From NCBI GenBank assembly GCA_905250885.1, contig CAJNOQ010000156.1, positions 1-64,000 on the forward strand: a DNA stretch of 64,000 bases, written 5' to 3'. The DNA is from Didymodactylos carnosus. Taxonomy: Eukaryota > Rotifera > Eurotatoria > Philodinida > Philodinidae. The notes under the pieces were generated by a model, which had not been told where the DNA came from, ran no database searches, and was given only the letters and a program-made list of their open reading frames with translations. Both the position numbers and the translations under genes were made by a program. Below are positions 49,201-61,212 of the stretch, one piece after another (the first letter of the stretch is position 1; every line of letters starts with the position of its first letter).

Positions 49201-52200
49201 TCATGATCGAGACGACTTAATGCATCTAGGCACATTTTTGTATCCACCATCTATCCCAATTCCCTAAATTAGTCGATAGAGAGATCCTTTCATATTAACT
49301 TTTAACAGTGGAGGACAAGCAACCCTCACGAAGTCTATACGTTCTTTTCTAGATGGTAAAATCTATAGTCTTTTAGAACTTCGATAAGAGAAAAAAATCT
49401 TCAGGTTATGTTTAGAGTAAAAAAAGTGAGTATTTATAGCAAAAAACTTTGCAAAAAACTCTATAGTTGCCTCTCCTACACAGTCATCTCGAAAGTAATA
49501 GCGCCTTTTTATTCAAAAAATAACATCTAGACGTTTGTATGATAAAATTTTCCAATAGACAGTTATTTACTCTTTTCCTTGTTCCCAATTTTCAAATGCC
49601 ACCAATATTCCCATACGTTGAAATGAGACACTATCCGCATCAGTTAAACTGCTTAAATTTTCACCAAAACTTGCTGCTCGTGGAAATACCCAAAATGATG
49701 GATGTTGAAATAATCTAGAAAAGTCAATAAAACATATTAACAGTAAAAAAAGGAAAAAGGTTAACTACTAAGATCAAGTCCATAGCAGAGCAGCCACTCT
49801 AATTCATAGCACAAAATCTTATGTTATACCTAGCCGTATCCGAATATGAACGGAATTTTGTTGGAATTTTATCTAACTCATTTACTAATGTATAGTAGAG
49901 AGCTCTAAAGTGTGTATTTTTAACAGCTAATCTCATATGTAACATACAAAAAGAAAGACTAAAAGTTTACATACCTATTTGGATGATTATGTGGAAGATA
50001 CAAGGAAAATTGAACGGTACATATTCCATTAGATAAACAATCATGTTGAATACTGTTTAATTCATATGATATATATGATCGTCGAACATAAACTTCAAGA
50101 GCAGCTTGTCGTACTTGAATATTTGAATGAAAATAAAAACTGTGTAATACATCAAATATACTTGTTTCAGATAAAATAAGTTTCTAAATAAAAAATAAAA
50201 AATATAAAAATATTTCATGTAATTATCCAGTTGTCTAATTTATCTATCTTATTAAGAAAAGTATAACTAAAACAGCGGTTATAATCATTTTTTAATTTTC
50301 AAGGTTTTGATTTATTTAAATCGATTTAAATAAATCAAAACCTTGAAAATTAAAAAATGATTAAAACCGCTGTTTTAGTTATACTTTTCTTAATGAAAAT
50401 TCTATCAATTATAAACAAAAATATTTATCTATCTTACTTGTAAATTATCTTGACATAATTTATGTCCATACATGTCAATAGCACTTAAAAATATTGATTC
50501 CATTTGATTATGTCTTAATTCGTATGGTGGTTGTTGAAATGCAATTAGAACTTGTCTCGCTTTTAATGCTACTTTAGCATTTTTTTGATTATTTAAAATG
50601 GTTAATTCACCTAATAATGTTGTTAATTCATCTGTTAATGTTGGATCACGAGCAAATAATAAATCAATTAACATTACAACTAATGCATTTTTTGATGGAT
50701 AATTTGCATGTGAAAAAACGAGTTCAACTACACGATGCATATCAATTTTATGTTTTTCACGTAATACTGTTAAACATTTATCATATTGTCCAAATTGAAA
50801 TAATGTTTCAATATTTAAATAATTTTTTATTAAACCTGTTATAACTAATTTCATATGTCCTTTGATACCATTTCTATAACGTTGAACTAAACCAACAAGT
50901 GGTTGAACTATAGAGAAAAACGTATCTCTATCTGTACGTCGTTCGAGTCGAGCAGCATATGAATCAATAACATTTGCTACTTGTTGTGATGGAAATTGAA
51001 CAAGAACCGATGTTAAATTACTCATATAATTTTTCATTAATAATTTTATTTGTTGTTCAACTTGTGATGGTATTCTTGCAGATACTGTTGCCAATATTTC
51101 TTGTACTTCTAATAATGGTAATGATGGATCACGTAAATTATTAAATAATTTATCAACATTTTCTTTTAAACGTTCACGAAAATATGGTTCAGGATATGTA
51201 TAACCAGCCAAAACATTTTCTAATGCTTCTTTTGTTGATTGATATATTTGATTTAATTTTGTACCTTTTAAACGATCTAACGTTACATATGTAAATTTTC
51301 CATCATACAAACGTAATTGTTGTGTTTGAGATGAATCATCTAATACGATACGAGCTAGAATACTGCCAGAATCTAATACAGCACCAGGACGTTTAGCATA
51401 TTGTAAACTAGATAAGAAGAAACATATCAGAATGATTAATTAGTTTTAACAGAATAAAATCAATTGTTCTACTAACTTTCCTTTTGCAGCACTTCTCAAC
51501 TCCATAACCATTTTCATCACTTCAATTTCAGCATAGACTTGACCAACGTCAATGAATCCACCATCTTCAACTGTGAAATGGAGCAGTTTACCAGCTGACG
51601 GTGCTCTAAATGATGATTTATCAATTAATAATAAAATTAAAAATTAAAATAACAATAAAATGAGCATCTACCTTAATATTGATGGATCATTTTCTTTTTG
51701 AAATATACAACTTTTATTATTAATCACTACTCTATAACTTCCTACTTCTTCTTTCATATAAGTTATATAACTACAACCGTCCAGATTAATCAATATTCCA
51801 CCATCATTCATTCTATCGAAGAAGAAAAAGAAAAAAAAAAGTGGAAATTCATATATTAACTATTTTAACAACACTAACAGACCTATGAGCTTCAACTTCA
51901 ACATAAGAATCATTCATAACAACAAAATACGAAGTTGGACCACATTTTGTTACCTAAATCAAAACAGCGATGAATATGATGTGTCTTATAGAAATAGTAG
52001 AAGTTAGTATATACATTTAACTTATATTTAACATTTTCACTAATAAGTTCAACATCATTCGAAACAGACAAACTTGTTAATGGTAATATTTGACCACTAA
52101 AAAAATAATTGAAAAATATAGTAGAAAAATACATCTGTTATTCTACACATACCGTTCTAATGATGATTGATAATTATGAAATTTAGTATATATTGTTTGA

Positions 52201-55200
52201 TCAGCAACATGTACAGCACCACATGTAATTGACAACATAAGATCGGGTTTTTCTGTTTTAACATTTTCGGCTATTAATCCATCTAACCAACTTGTATTCA
52301 TAGTATTATCCACATAGGATTCAGTTTCAAGTAATTTTATGAGTATTTCAACTAAATACAGTTAAACAAAAAGTTAATAAAATAATTCTTTTTAAAATAA
52401 AATTTTCTTCACTTACCAGTTGAGTGAAAATCACCACGAATACCTAATGATGAAGCAAAAATATCTGTAATATACTATATGATTATTTTATTTTACTTAC
52501 TTAGTTCTTTCAAAGCAACAACAAGATTTCTAAAAAGAGAAAACAATTTTTAAATGTGATATTAACAAAACTCATATTTCTACATACTCTCGTGCATCTT
52601 CTCTTGTTTCACCCCATGAAAAACAATGACCAAATTGTGAATCAGCAAATTCATGTAAACCACCACTAGCAGCGACACTGAAGTAGCCCCAAACATTTTT
52701 ACTACTACGAAAATTTAATTCTTGAACGGTACCAGAACTCGGTTTAAAACCCTAAAAACAAAATAGACAAGATAAAAAATTTAAAAAATTCTCTCTTTAT
52801 TAATCGTATAATAATAATTTACTTCATCCGGATTTTCTGATGTTATTCGAGCAGCAATAACATGTCCTCTTGGCTGTGGTTTAATAACTGGTTCATCAAA
52901 ACTAATTAAACTATCACTCGACGGATCTTCAGAATAAAGTAAACGTATATCTTTAATTCGATGCAAAGGAATTCCCATTGCAATCTAAATACAGTAGAAG
53001 AAACGTTTAGAAAATATATAAATAAAAAAATAATAAATAAAATAAACCTGTAATTGGCATGCAGGTAGATTAACGTCAGCTATCATTTCTGTGCATGGAT
53101 GTTCCACTTGTAAACGGGGGTTTAACTCGAGAAAATAATAAGTTTGATCAATAGGATTATATAAATATTCAATTGTACCAGCACTAAAAAAGAAAATGCT
53201 TGTCTATCTATATCCTTTTTTTGTCATGAAAATAAAGAAAATTACTTGACTTACCTAACATAACCAACCATTTTTGCTAAACGTACAGCTGCTTTTTCCA
53301 TTTTTTCTAAAACTTCTGGTGGAGCAATGATAGCTGGTGCTTCTTCAATTATTTTTTGATGTCGACGTTGTATTGAACAATCTCGTCCAAATAATGAAAT
53401 GGCTTGTCCCATTTGATCACTTAATATTTGTACTTCTAAATGCCGACAACTATCAGCATATTTCATTATAAATAACGGTGAACCCGGCACTTCACTTTGT
53501 ACCTAAAAAAGTAGATAAATAACAATAATTGCTTAATTGAGAAATAAATTTTAGAAAAACTTACTTGACGAAAAAAATTCACAAATTCTTCGTCATTAGA
53601 TGCTTTACGAATACCCTTGCCACCTCCACCTAAAAGTAGATCCGCATTGTCTTTATCAAATTTTACAATATACATTTGGATTTTAGCCATTTTCGATTAC
53701 AAAGAAATAATATAACTAATTATGTACCTTCAGACGCTTTAATCATTACAGGATAACCAATTTTTTGTGCTATCTTTAAAATAAAAACAGAATTATATTT
53801 GAAACGATCTGAATGAGAAGCAAAAAAATAGTATAATCAACTTACTTGAAGACCTTGTTTAACATCATGTACATGTCCTTTATTATAAATATCAATGGGC
53901 ACTGTTATATACCGATTATCCTCCAAATCTTTTTCGTTCCATTCAACAGTTAAATCTAAAATAAATCTTGTTTAATATATGAAAAACCTTTTTTTTTGTC
54001 TATTTCACTAACCGGAACCGCTCCATGGTAATGTTGGTATATTGGCACTTTGTGCAACAATATTAGATGCAATTTTATCTCCTTCAATAAATATCGATCA
54101 TCATTATAGATATTATGTCGATAATAAATGAGATACATCACCTTCGAGAAAAGATGTTGCTTACCCAATGCCCACATTGCATGTTCGGGTGGTCCTGAAA
54201 AAAGAAATATAACGATAAAAACAATCTTTTTCTGACAAAAAAACGACTTACCAATAAATATAATTCCATTTTTATGCAATAATTCTGGAAGTTTTGGATT
54301 TTCAGATGCATGTCCCCATCCAGCCCAAACAGCTAAAACATACAGTAAACGATAAGACATTCAAGTTATTTAGGTAGAGAGAAAGAGAGAGAAAATTACG
54401 AACCTTGAACAGAAAATCGTTTGGCAATATCCAATATTAATTCACAATTTGCATAATTATTATGATTCGCTCCACCAGGTACCGATACATAATGATCAGC
54501 ATTTCGAATATATTCTACAAATGAAAGAAAAATAAATCATAGCACAAAACATAGTGAAGTAATTTTACCAGCATTTGCTCGTAAATCTTCCGGAGTAACC
54601 ATTGCAACAAATTTAATAGTATGAACTTCACGAAACATTTCATAGGACCAACGACGAATTGAACGCATACATTTAACTGCTGCTATTCCATTATTGGCAA
54701 TCAATACTTTATTGATAACACGTGAACCACCATATTTTTCAACAAATTCTTCTGTTGTTATTATTTCACTCACAGTTGATATTGAAGGTCTTTGACGAAA
54801 TTTTTTTATAGCGGCTATGGATATTCCAGACATTTTTCTAAATGAAAATAAAAGTCGAAATAATATTCCCTGAGAAAAATCACATGATTATTAAAATCAA
54901 AAATTCTAGATAGACTTAAATAAATAGATCGCCTAAATCCTTTCGCTGCTCATATGTCTTTATTCGTATTGTTTCATATCAGCAACAAATAGAACATACA
55001 AAAAGTTAAGAATATCGTGACTGTCAATCCTAGGGAAATAAAATAAAACTTTTATTGTTCACTGAACTACCAGAAGGATGAATTTCTTGATTTAAATAGA
55101 AGAAACCCTATTTGCTCGGTTTTATTTATAAAATGGACTTTGTACATATGTTCTTTTATCTCAAGTCTCTGTAAAATGAGGTTAATGAATGGTTGCAATG

Positions 55201-56230
55201 AATTAATTTATGCGTGTCTGTCTTGGTCCGTAAATAGACCTTTTTTAAACCCCTATATAAATGAAGTTGTCATAATCATACAGCATAAAAACAATAGATA
55301 GTGTTTTCTTTTTCTTCTTGTAAAATATCATTAGAACGAATAAAAGGCGTCAGAAAAATTAAAGTAAATGCTATAAGTCGAATAAAAAAAGTAACTCAAA
55401 AAAAGAACTCAGTTAAATTAATATAAAAAACCTTGGTGATGCAAATGTTTGCTTTTCTTTTTCTTTCTCTGAATGACTATTTGATTAATGACTGATTTAA
55501 AAGATTTTGAACATTTAAATAATACATAGCAGTAGCAGCAGCAGCAGCAGCTATTTTTATAAGAGAACATATTTAATTAAGCCTTTTTTCATGCATGTCA
55601 AAATAAGACGTGTCAATAACATATGAACAGGTACTTCTAGGCATGCACCAATTAGTTACAGTTACCTGTGGAACCGTAACTGTCATAACTGTATAAAACT
55701 GTTATAACTGTAACTGTGAAAACTGTAACTGCTCATAACTGTAGGCAAATATTCTAGGGTGAGTTAGTCTTCTACGACTTGCATACGTTTTAAGAATGTT
55801 TCCGTTCTTAAAATGTATGCAAATCGTACAAGACTAATCACTCTAGAATATTTGCCTACAGTTATGAGCAGTTACAGTTATCAGCAGTTTTACAAGTACA
55901 ATTAACTGGTAAAAAACTGTAAATGGTGCGTACCCGGGTACTTCCCATCTTTATATAGATGATGTTCTGCCAGTATAGAGTTTTTTTATCTTACCTATAG
56001 ATGTTTAACGGGTTTTCTTTTTCACCGTTCGACATCATGGCAGAAGTGGATATGGCTGATGAAGTACTTTCACCACCGTTTAATAATGACATTGATGATG
56101 ATAAGGTTAATTCTTGATCAAATTCATCTATTTCAGTTGATGAATTTTTTTGTTCGTCTTCTTCTTTTGAAGAACCACCAAGATCAAATTTTACTTTACT
56201 TCCACGTCTTCTCATTATTTTAACAGGCAT
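43251..56230 (-). CDS. ACC: acetyl-CoA carboxylase, multidomain, complete
   Basis: Makes malonyl-CoA from acetyl-CoA; 2,471 residues, 36 exons, all in phase: 56230-55995, 54837-54569, 54514-54404, 54332-54252, 54194-54165, 54081-54013, 53955-53846, 53773-53728, 53629-53565, 53502-53255, 53183-53048, 52984-52823, 52751-52588, 52529-52501, 52464-52417, 52351-52153, 52096-52015, 51953-51883, 51812-51672, 51605-51477, 51407-50438, 50183-49975, 49714-49571, 48971-48842, 48777-48673, 48610-48554, 48158-48117, 48022-47170, 47059-46335, 46283-46159, 46093-45873, 45796-45192, 45134-45050, 44097-43781, 43711-43547, 43487-43251. The biotin carboxylase ATP-grasp loop is [10 protein letters not shown] (about residue 318). 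The biotin site is EVMKM (lysine near 797). Carboxyltransferase motifs are [21 protein letters not shown] and [17 protein letters not shown]. An AMPK-type serine, RKMSGISI, is at residue 82. Confidence 0.96.
44159..44998. mobile_element. TTAA-flanked long-TIR element in an ACC intron
   Basis: Element 44163-44994 is bounded on both sides by TTAA. Inverted arms of about 165 bp (44163-44330 and 44835-44994) begin gggtaaattgcttatattaa. The arms share ccaaaacgttt and aagaagtacatcta blocks with scattered differences. TTAA target duplication is characteristic of piggyBac-type insertion. The interior has no recognised transposase, so this is a non-autonomous copy. It fills most of the 952-bp intron 44098-45049. 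Confidence 0.8.
48306..48476. mobile_element. hAT-type MITE with 8-bp target duplication
   Basis: Element 48314-48468 (155 bp) begins cagtggcgtacc and ends ggatacgctactg, imperfect inverted ends of the hAT type. It is flanked by catttttc (48306-48313) and cttttttc (48469-48476), an 8-bp duplication with one difference. It lies in the 395-bp ACC intron 48159-48553. Confidence 0.7.
50251..50394. repeat. 144-bp near-perfect palindrome in an ACC intron
   Basis: Two 72-bp arms meet with no loop at taaatcgattta. They match at all but about one position (ggttataatc on the left against the complement of gattaaaacc on the right). It lies in the intron 50184-50437 and makes up more than half of it. 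It could be a tiny fold-back transposon copy; outer bases are attaagaaaag. Confidence 0.9.
55631..55941. mobile_element. fold-back element in the first ACC intron
   Basis: Inverted arms meet near 55795 around gttcttaaaa/ttttaagaat. The inner arms (about 55735-55795 and 55802-55875) match closely, including gcaaatattctag. The outer parts carry degenerate repeats of aactgt and end gtac...gcacca / tggtgc...gtac. No coding content. It lies between the first and second coding exons of ACC. Confidence 0.72.
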
Positions 56231-56493
56231 AGTAGATTGTTTAGCAGACAAAACATCATCATCTAATTATTATCTGAAAATATCTCAGATTAGCTAATTC
56301 TGAAAAAAGCAATAAATTCCGTATAGATAAAGCGTTAAAATAAAACAAAAAAATGAAATGAAATCATGATTTTGTCAGTAGGACAATGTAATAGGAAAAA
56401 AATTGTATGAAATAAGAGAGGTTTTTGTCAAGAGATCCTTCTCAGTTTAACACTATTATTGATGTGTACATGTTCAATTTCGTCTCTTTTCAT

Positions 56494-56997
56494 GGGGTAT
56501 TGCTAAAAGACGCGAACACCCACAACACCCCCAAATTAAAATCTGAGTTAGCCAATCGATAGAGCTCGTCGAGCTGAGTATAGCAACGTCTAACGAACAC
56601 CCAAAAAACTTTTTATAGTTTCGCTTTTTAAGCGTACATTTTGAATGAACACCCATGAACACCCATGAACACAAAGAAGAAAGGGTAAGAACACCCAAAA
56701 AAGAGCGCCAATTTCATCTTCAGGTTATTCTGGCCTGAGTGTGTGGTGTGGGTGTGGGAGTGAGGCACTGGTAGGCTTCTTATCCTTTCTTCTTTGTGTT
56801 CGTGGGTGTTCGTAGGTGTTCATTCAAAATGTACGCTTAAAAAGCGAAACTATAAAAAGTTTTTTGGGTGTTCGTTAGACGTTGCTATACTCAGCTCGAC
56901 GAGCTCTATCGATTGGCTAACTCAGATTTTAATTTGGGGGTGTTCGTGGCTGTTCGCGTCTTTTAGCAATACCCAAGGGGTATTGCTAAAAGACTCA
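56494..56997. mobile_element. palindromic MITE with an extra end copy, upstream of ACC
   Basis: Arms 56495-56690 and 56777-56974 are close inverted copies, with outer ends gggtattgctaaaagacgcg. A spacer of about 85 bp separates them. Directly after the right end a further left-type tip, ggggtattgctaaaagac, begins again at 56978. The element contains many gaacaccc/gggtgttc units. It lies about 260 bp upstream of the ACC start codon, in the likely promoter/5' UTR zone. Confidence 0.8.
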
Positions 56998-57855
56998 TCA
57001 TGTGTCCTACTGGTTAACTTAGAAAATAGACTTTTATTTTAAAACAAAAAAGCAGAAGAAAAAAGAAGCGATTGCATGCGATAATTTATCTTCAATAGCG
57101 TCATAGTACTGTTCAAAATTAAATAAAAGCTTGAGCGCAAAGTACCTTATATTAATGTGACAATGAAATATGGTATAACTCTTCTATACTCCAGGAAATG
57201 AATCTCTAAAAACAAACTTTAAATACTTTCCACGATGAGAATGGAGGATCGCCAGTGTTTGTCGTCTTTTATTGACCAGCAAAATAATAAAAATGTGCGT
57301 GAATTTAAAAGTAAAAACAGCTGTGTGTTGTGTTTTTTTTTTCTTCTTTTCTGTAAGAAAAGTCTTTTTATTTTTCTAAAGAGAAACGTTGAATGATGCT
57401 GATGATATATGCCGTTGTATCAGAGCAATTCTAAAATCAATAAAAAGTAAAACTAGAAGTAACGCTAGAAATATTGCCTCTTAAACTTGAAATATCTAAT
57501 CATGCATAGTGTAGTGAGAGCACACTCACGTGTATATATCTGAGGGTGAAAAATAAGTGAAAAGCATTCACCTAATTCGCTTATCAATCTTCATATTTAT
57601 TATAATGCACTTTGTTAGTTAAAAGACAATGATGCATAGATGATGCGAGTAGAAACAAAAACAAAAATTTTTCATTTTGTTTTCTTTTATTATAAAAACA
57701 TCACATTAGACATTGTGTGTAAAAATACAATATGTACAAGTACGGGAAAAGTAATGTGAGATCTCTTTCTTGCTAAATAAAAACAAAAGCAACAACAATA
57801 TAAATACATACAAATAGCTGAAAAAGAGAGCAATAAAAACAGATGTTTCAGATTT
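56998..57855. other. spacer, nothing recognised
   Basis: Between the MITE upstream of ACC and the 3' end of the BRMS1-like gene. AT-rich, no coding frame and no clear repeat. It must carry at least part of the ACC promoter. Confidence 0.45.
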
Positions 57856-57861
57856 TTTATT
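57856..57861 (-). terminator. candidate polyadenylation signal of the BRMS1-like gene
   Basis: The minus strand reads AATAAA about 160 bp after the stop at 58023. Confidence 0.45.
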
Positions 57862-58022
57862 TAACAAGATTACACTCATTGACTGTCTACAAAAATAAAG
57901 ATCGAGATAGAATAATATATCGTTACAAAAAGAAATACATTAAAAAAAAAAATTAAAACATTGGTGGGAATAAAGATATTCTAGAACTAGCATTTTGTAC
58001 AAAACTGGAGCACAAAGAAAGT

Positions 58023-59012
58023 CTATATACTGTTTTCTTCATCTTCGTTCAAAGTCATACTACTATTTCGACCACTACCTTCATTTTCAAAATCATTTAT
58101 AATTATTCTAGTGTCACAATCATTATTATTATTGTATACGTCCTCTTCGTCATCGTCATCATCATCATCATTATCATCGTCATCGTCATCCTCGTCATCA
58201 TCATCATCATCTTCTTCCTCTTCTTTCGATAAACTTTTTTTAATTACAGACCAATCTTCAAGAATATCAATATCGGATAGTTGATAAAATACTGCTTGTG
58301 TATTTGATTGAATTGTTGTCGCTGACGATGAACCTCGTTTTTTCTTCGTTATTGCACTCTGTCTCGTACTACCATCTATGGAATCTAAACGTCTTTTTAC
58401 ATTAATTTCTTGTGGAAACATTTCTTGTAAAATATGAACACATAAACGTGTTTTTGATTTTAATGATTCTAATTCATTAATTTTTCTTTCAATATCTTCT
58501 TTCATTTCATCTTTTAATATATATTTATCATTTTCTAATGTTTGTTGTAAACTTAATAATTCACTGGTACTACTGTTTTCTAATGCTTGTAATTCAATAT
58601 TACGTCGTTGTTTAGCTATTTCTAATCGAATTTGCATTTCATTATACAATTTTCGTAATTCATGTTCATATTCGGGTGCTTGTTCATCTTGAATTAATTG
58701 TACTTTATGATCAATTAACGATACACTATCTTCATATAAAAGATTTTTTAATCGTTCAAATTGTTTTTCAACATTTAAAATTTCATACATAATTTCATAA
58801 CGAAGAAAATCAAAATATTCAATTGATAGATGTTGTGATGGTTGTGGACTGTCAGATGATGGTGTGATGAGAATACCATATTTGTTTAAAACATGTTGAA
58901 TATCTTCAAATTGCGCTTCTATATCCGATTCTTTTTCATGTTCATTATCGTCATTTTCTTCAATCTCTTCAACATCAGCCGATACAACACAAGATGATTC
59001 TTCCGTTGTCAT
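58023..59012 (-). CDS. BRMS1: BRMS1/Sds3-family subunit of the Sin3-HDAC corepressor
   Basis: One uninterrupted coding exon of 329 residues. Residues about 68-190 match the Sds3-like domain: YEIMYEILNVEKQFERLKNLLYE, then QLIQDEQAPEYEHELRKLYNEM, a coiled-coil region, and LKDEMKEDIERKINELES. Members bind Sin3 and histone deacetylases 1/2 in the nucleus and dimerise through the coiled coil. The N-terminus is acidic, as in the family. A basic stretch (ITKKKRGSSS) near 220 may be a nuclear signal. The C-terminus has an unusual run of about 35 Asp/Glu codons (58144-58222). A 5' UTR intron is likely (donor near 59159, acceptor near 59055). The leader exon carries a short upstream frame, MAKS-stop. 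Whether BRMS1, BRMS1L or Sds3 is closest cannot be told by eye. Confidence 0.85.
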   Translation of the reverse strand: MTTEESSCVVSADVEEIEENDDNEHEKESDIEAQFEDIQHVLNKYGILITPSSDSPQPSQHLSIEYFDFLRYEIMYEILNVEKQFERLKNLLYEDSVSLIDHKVQLIQDEQAPEYEHELRKLYNEMQIRLEIAKQRRNIELQALENSSTSELLSLQQTLENDKYILKDEMKEDIERKINELESLKSKTRLCVHILQEMFPQEINVKRRLDSIDGSTRQSAITKKKRGSSSATTIQSNTQAVFYQLSDIDILEDWSVIKKSLSKEEEEDDDDDDEDDDDDDNDDDDDDDEEDVYNNNNDCDTRIIINDFENEGSGRNSSMTLNEDEENSI

Positions 59013-59160
59013 TGATTTTGAACATCATGATTTAGCCATTTAGCGGCTGCAGATCTAAGAAAAATAAATAAAAATAAAAGCAACATAAGAATGTAAACGA
59101 TAAATCAGAATTTCTTGATAGTAATCAGATAAATAAGAATAAGAAGCAAAATATCTTACG

Positions 59161-60628
59161 CAAAACTTCATTATCCCTTTCGATTTCGTATCAGACGTAA
59201 GATAGTTTTATCTGAACACATGTAAAGTCTTGGGCATGAAAACTTCATTCATTACAAATTTCGTACTGTCTTGAACTTCAGTGGGAAATGTCAAATGTAA
59301 TACTGTTGGATAATGTTTCTTAATGAATGTATTTCGGTCCAAATATATCACTTTCATAATGAAGCCAATACTTGCCGTTTTTTCCAAAAGTAAATATACT
59401 TAAAAGTGTTTACCTCACTTCAAAAGTATTTGTTTAGTGAAATTACAAGTACTTCCATTGTCTTCTATTATTGTCGACGTATTTTTATAATGGCGTTAAT
59501 TATTTACTTTGTGAACTTACTGTATTCTATGCTAAAACATCAATAGATCAGAAATCAGTATAATACAAATTTTGACGTTTGAACATAGAAAAAGGAAGTC
59601 CACAGAGAAAAATACATTCCTAAGTAAAACTATGATATTAAGGTAAATAGATTATTTCAAGCAGTTCTAACTAGCACTTTAGCGAACAACTAATAATATG
59701 TTACGCCTGTTTTCAGTAAAAAAACACTCTCTATAAGTAGCAAATAAGCAAAAACTACGTGGTAAGATAAAGAAATTGTAGAGAAAAGAGTACGATATAG
59801 TTCTAAAATAAAATATATTTCCTATACAAGAATATCGTGTTTTAGAGCATTATTTACCAAAGCCGACTTGAAGTGCCAACTAACTACTCAACTTTAAAAA
59901 TATTTTTTTAAAAATTTTAAACTTTTTTTGCAAGAATGCTTACTTTCAAATACTTTTACAACGCACTTTGTTAAAATAAAACCATATATGACAATCTTAG
60001 AGAAGTACTCTTAATAATACATGGAAAGTGAGTAATTTTGAAAATACTTCCTAATCTTTCAAGGTAGGCAAGTACGAAGTTTGATCAAGTACATTCACAG
60101 GGGTAAGAAGGTAAACAAGGTTCATGTATAAAGAAAACAAGTATTTACGAACTATAATCCAATTTTTGAATGCGTCAGGTGAACACAATCGTTTTCTTGT
60201 CGAAGATGAAATTAAATCTAAGCGAAAAGCCAACAGCTTATAGTACATAAGATATGACTATCAATATTTGCAATTCAACTCTTCAGATTATTTTTCTAGC
60301 AACAACTGGATCTAGATGCAAAATATTTCTTTCTTCTATTTCACCACAAATTAATCGTCACTAACCAATAAGAATTGTTTTGAAAAGCAATACATGAGAA
60401 GGAGGGAGGACAAAGTCTATGTTTCTATTAGTTATATTTTTTACAACCAACTAGATTGATCACCAAATTTAAGGAAAACAAAATGGTTAATCAATTAGCT
60501 ATTTATTTTATAATGATCAAAAGCAAAAATATAATTGTAATATAAAATATCAAAAAGCACATATGTTAGTTATGAAACTAAATACGTGATTGTCCATAAG
60601 AATGATGGACGTATTGAGGAAAAAAAAG
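59161..60628. other. spacer, no gene seen
   Basis: About 1.5 kb of AT-rich sequence between the BRMS1-like gene and the tRNA gene. Several short frames exist but none has recognisable content. Confidence 0.45.
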
Positions 60629-60700
60629 TTCCCGTGCCGGGGATCGAACCCGGGCCTTGGCGGTGAGAGCGCCAAATCCTAACCACTAGACCACACGGGA
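60629..60700 (-). tRNA. tRNA-Glu (anticodon CTC)
   Basis: The minus strand folds as a canonical 72-nt tRNA. The acceptor stem is tcccgtg/cacggga with discriminator A, the D-arm region is tggtctagtggttagga, the anticodon loop is gctctcacc with CTC, and the T arm is cccgggttcgatccccgg. Internal pol III A and B boxes (tggtctagtgg, ggttcgatcc) are intact. A run of eight T follows three bases after the 3' end (acTTTTTTTT), a good pol III terminator. There is no intron. Confidence 0.97.
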
Positions 60701-61212
60701 TATGTCTTCATCTAGTTTAGTTTTGAATCTGACTTATTCTGAAAAAAACGTTTATGGGGTCAATAAGTAAATAATTTATCTCGTTCTGTTCAATATGCAG
60801 TGATGACTCTTCATGCCAAATTAGTAGTACACATACATTTTCATCCTATCTAAAGCAAATCAATGGTAGTAATGGGTAAGTTCGAAATAGTTTTTGATCA
60901 CATTGTTGTACTTTTCTAGTAGATAAATCATATTTTTGATATTTTTTCTCGAGTATTCTCAGAAATATCACTAGAGTTAAATCGGATGATTCTCCATGTA
61001 CTTTTGTGAATTATTAACGCATGAGAGGTACGACTAATATACCATGTTTTCATCGTACAAACCAATGTGGACTTGATTTGCTAGAGAATATTATCAACGA
61101 TAGAATAAATGAGATATACATCGAAGTTTCAGATTTAGACCTTCAAGTCTATATTGATAAAACATTTTCGACTTGATCAGTTATTGATGGATATGCTGCT
61201 GTTTTTTTAGAT

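Noticed and set aside
49028-49230. 10-bp inverted repeat cctagatgca...tgcatctagg in an ACC intron
   Set aside because: Only the 10-bp tips match and the inner flanks do not. A chance match or very old element cannot be separated.
54831-54833. ATG in exon 2 as the only ACC start
   Set aside because: The upstream exon joins in frame and completes the AMPK-type site, so I prefer the start at 56230. The inner ATG is kept as an alternative.
61021-61176. 51-codon frame starting MRGTTNIPCFHRTNQ upstream of the TRPM-like gene
   Set aside because: It ends in a stop before the first TRPM exon, no good donor lies inside it, and it does not match TRPM N-termini. A separate tiny gene cannot be excluded.
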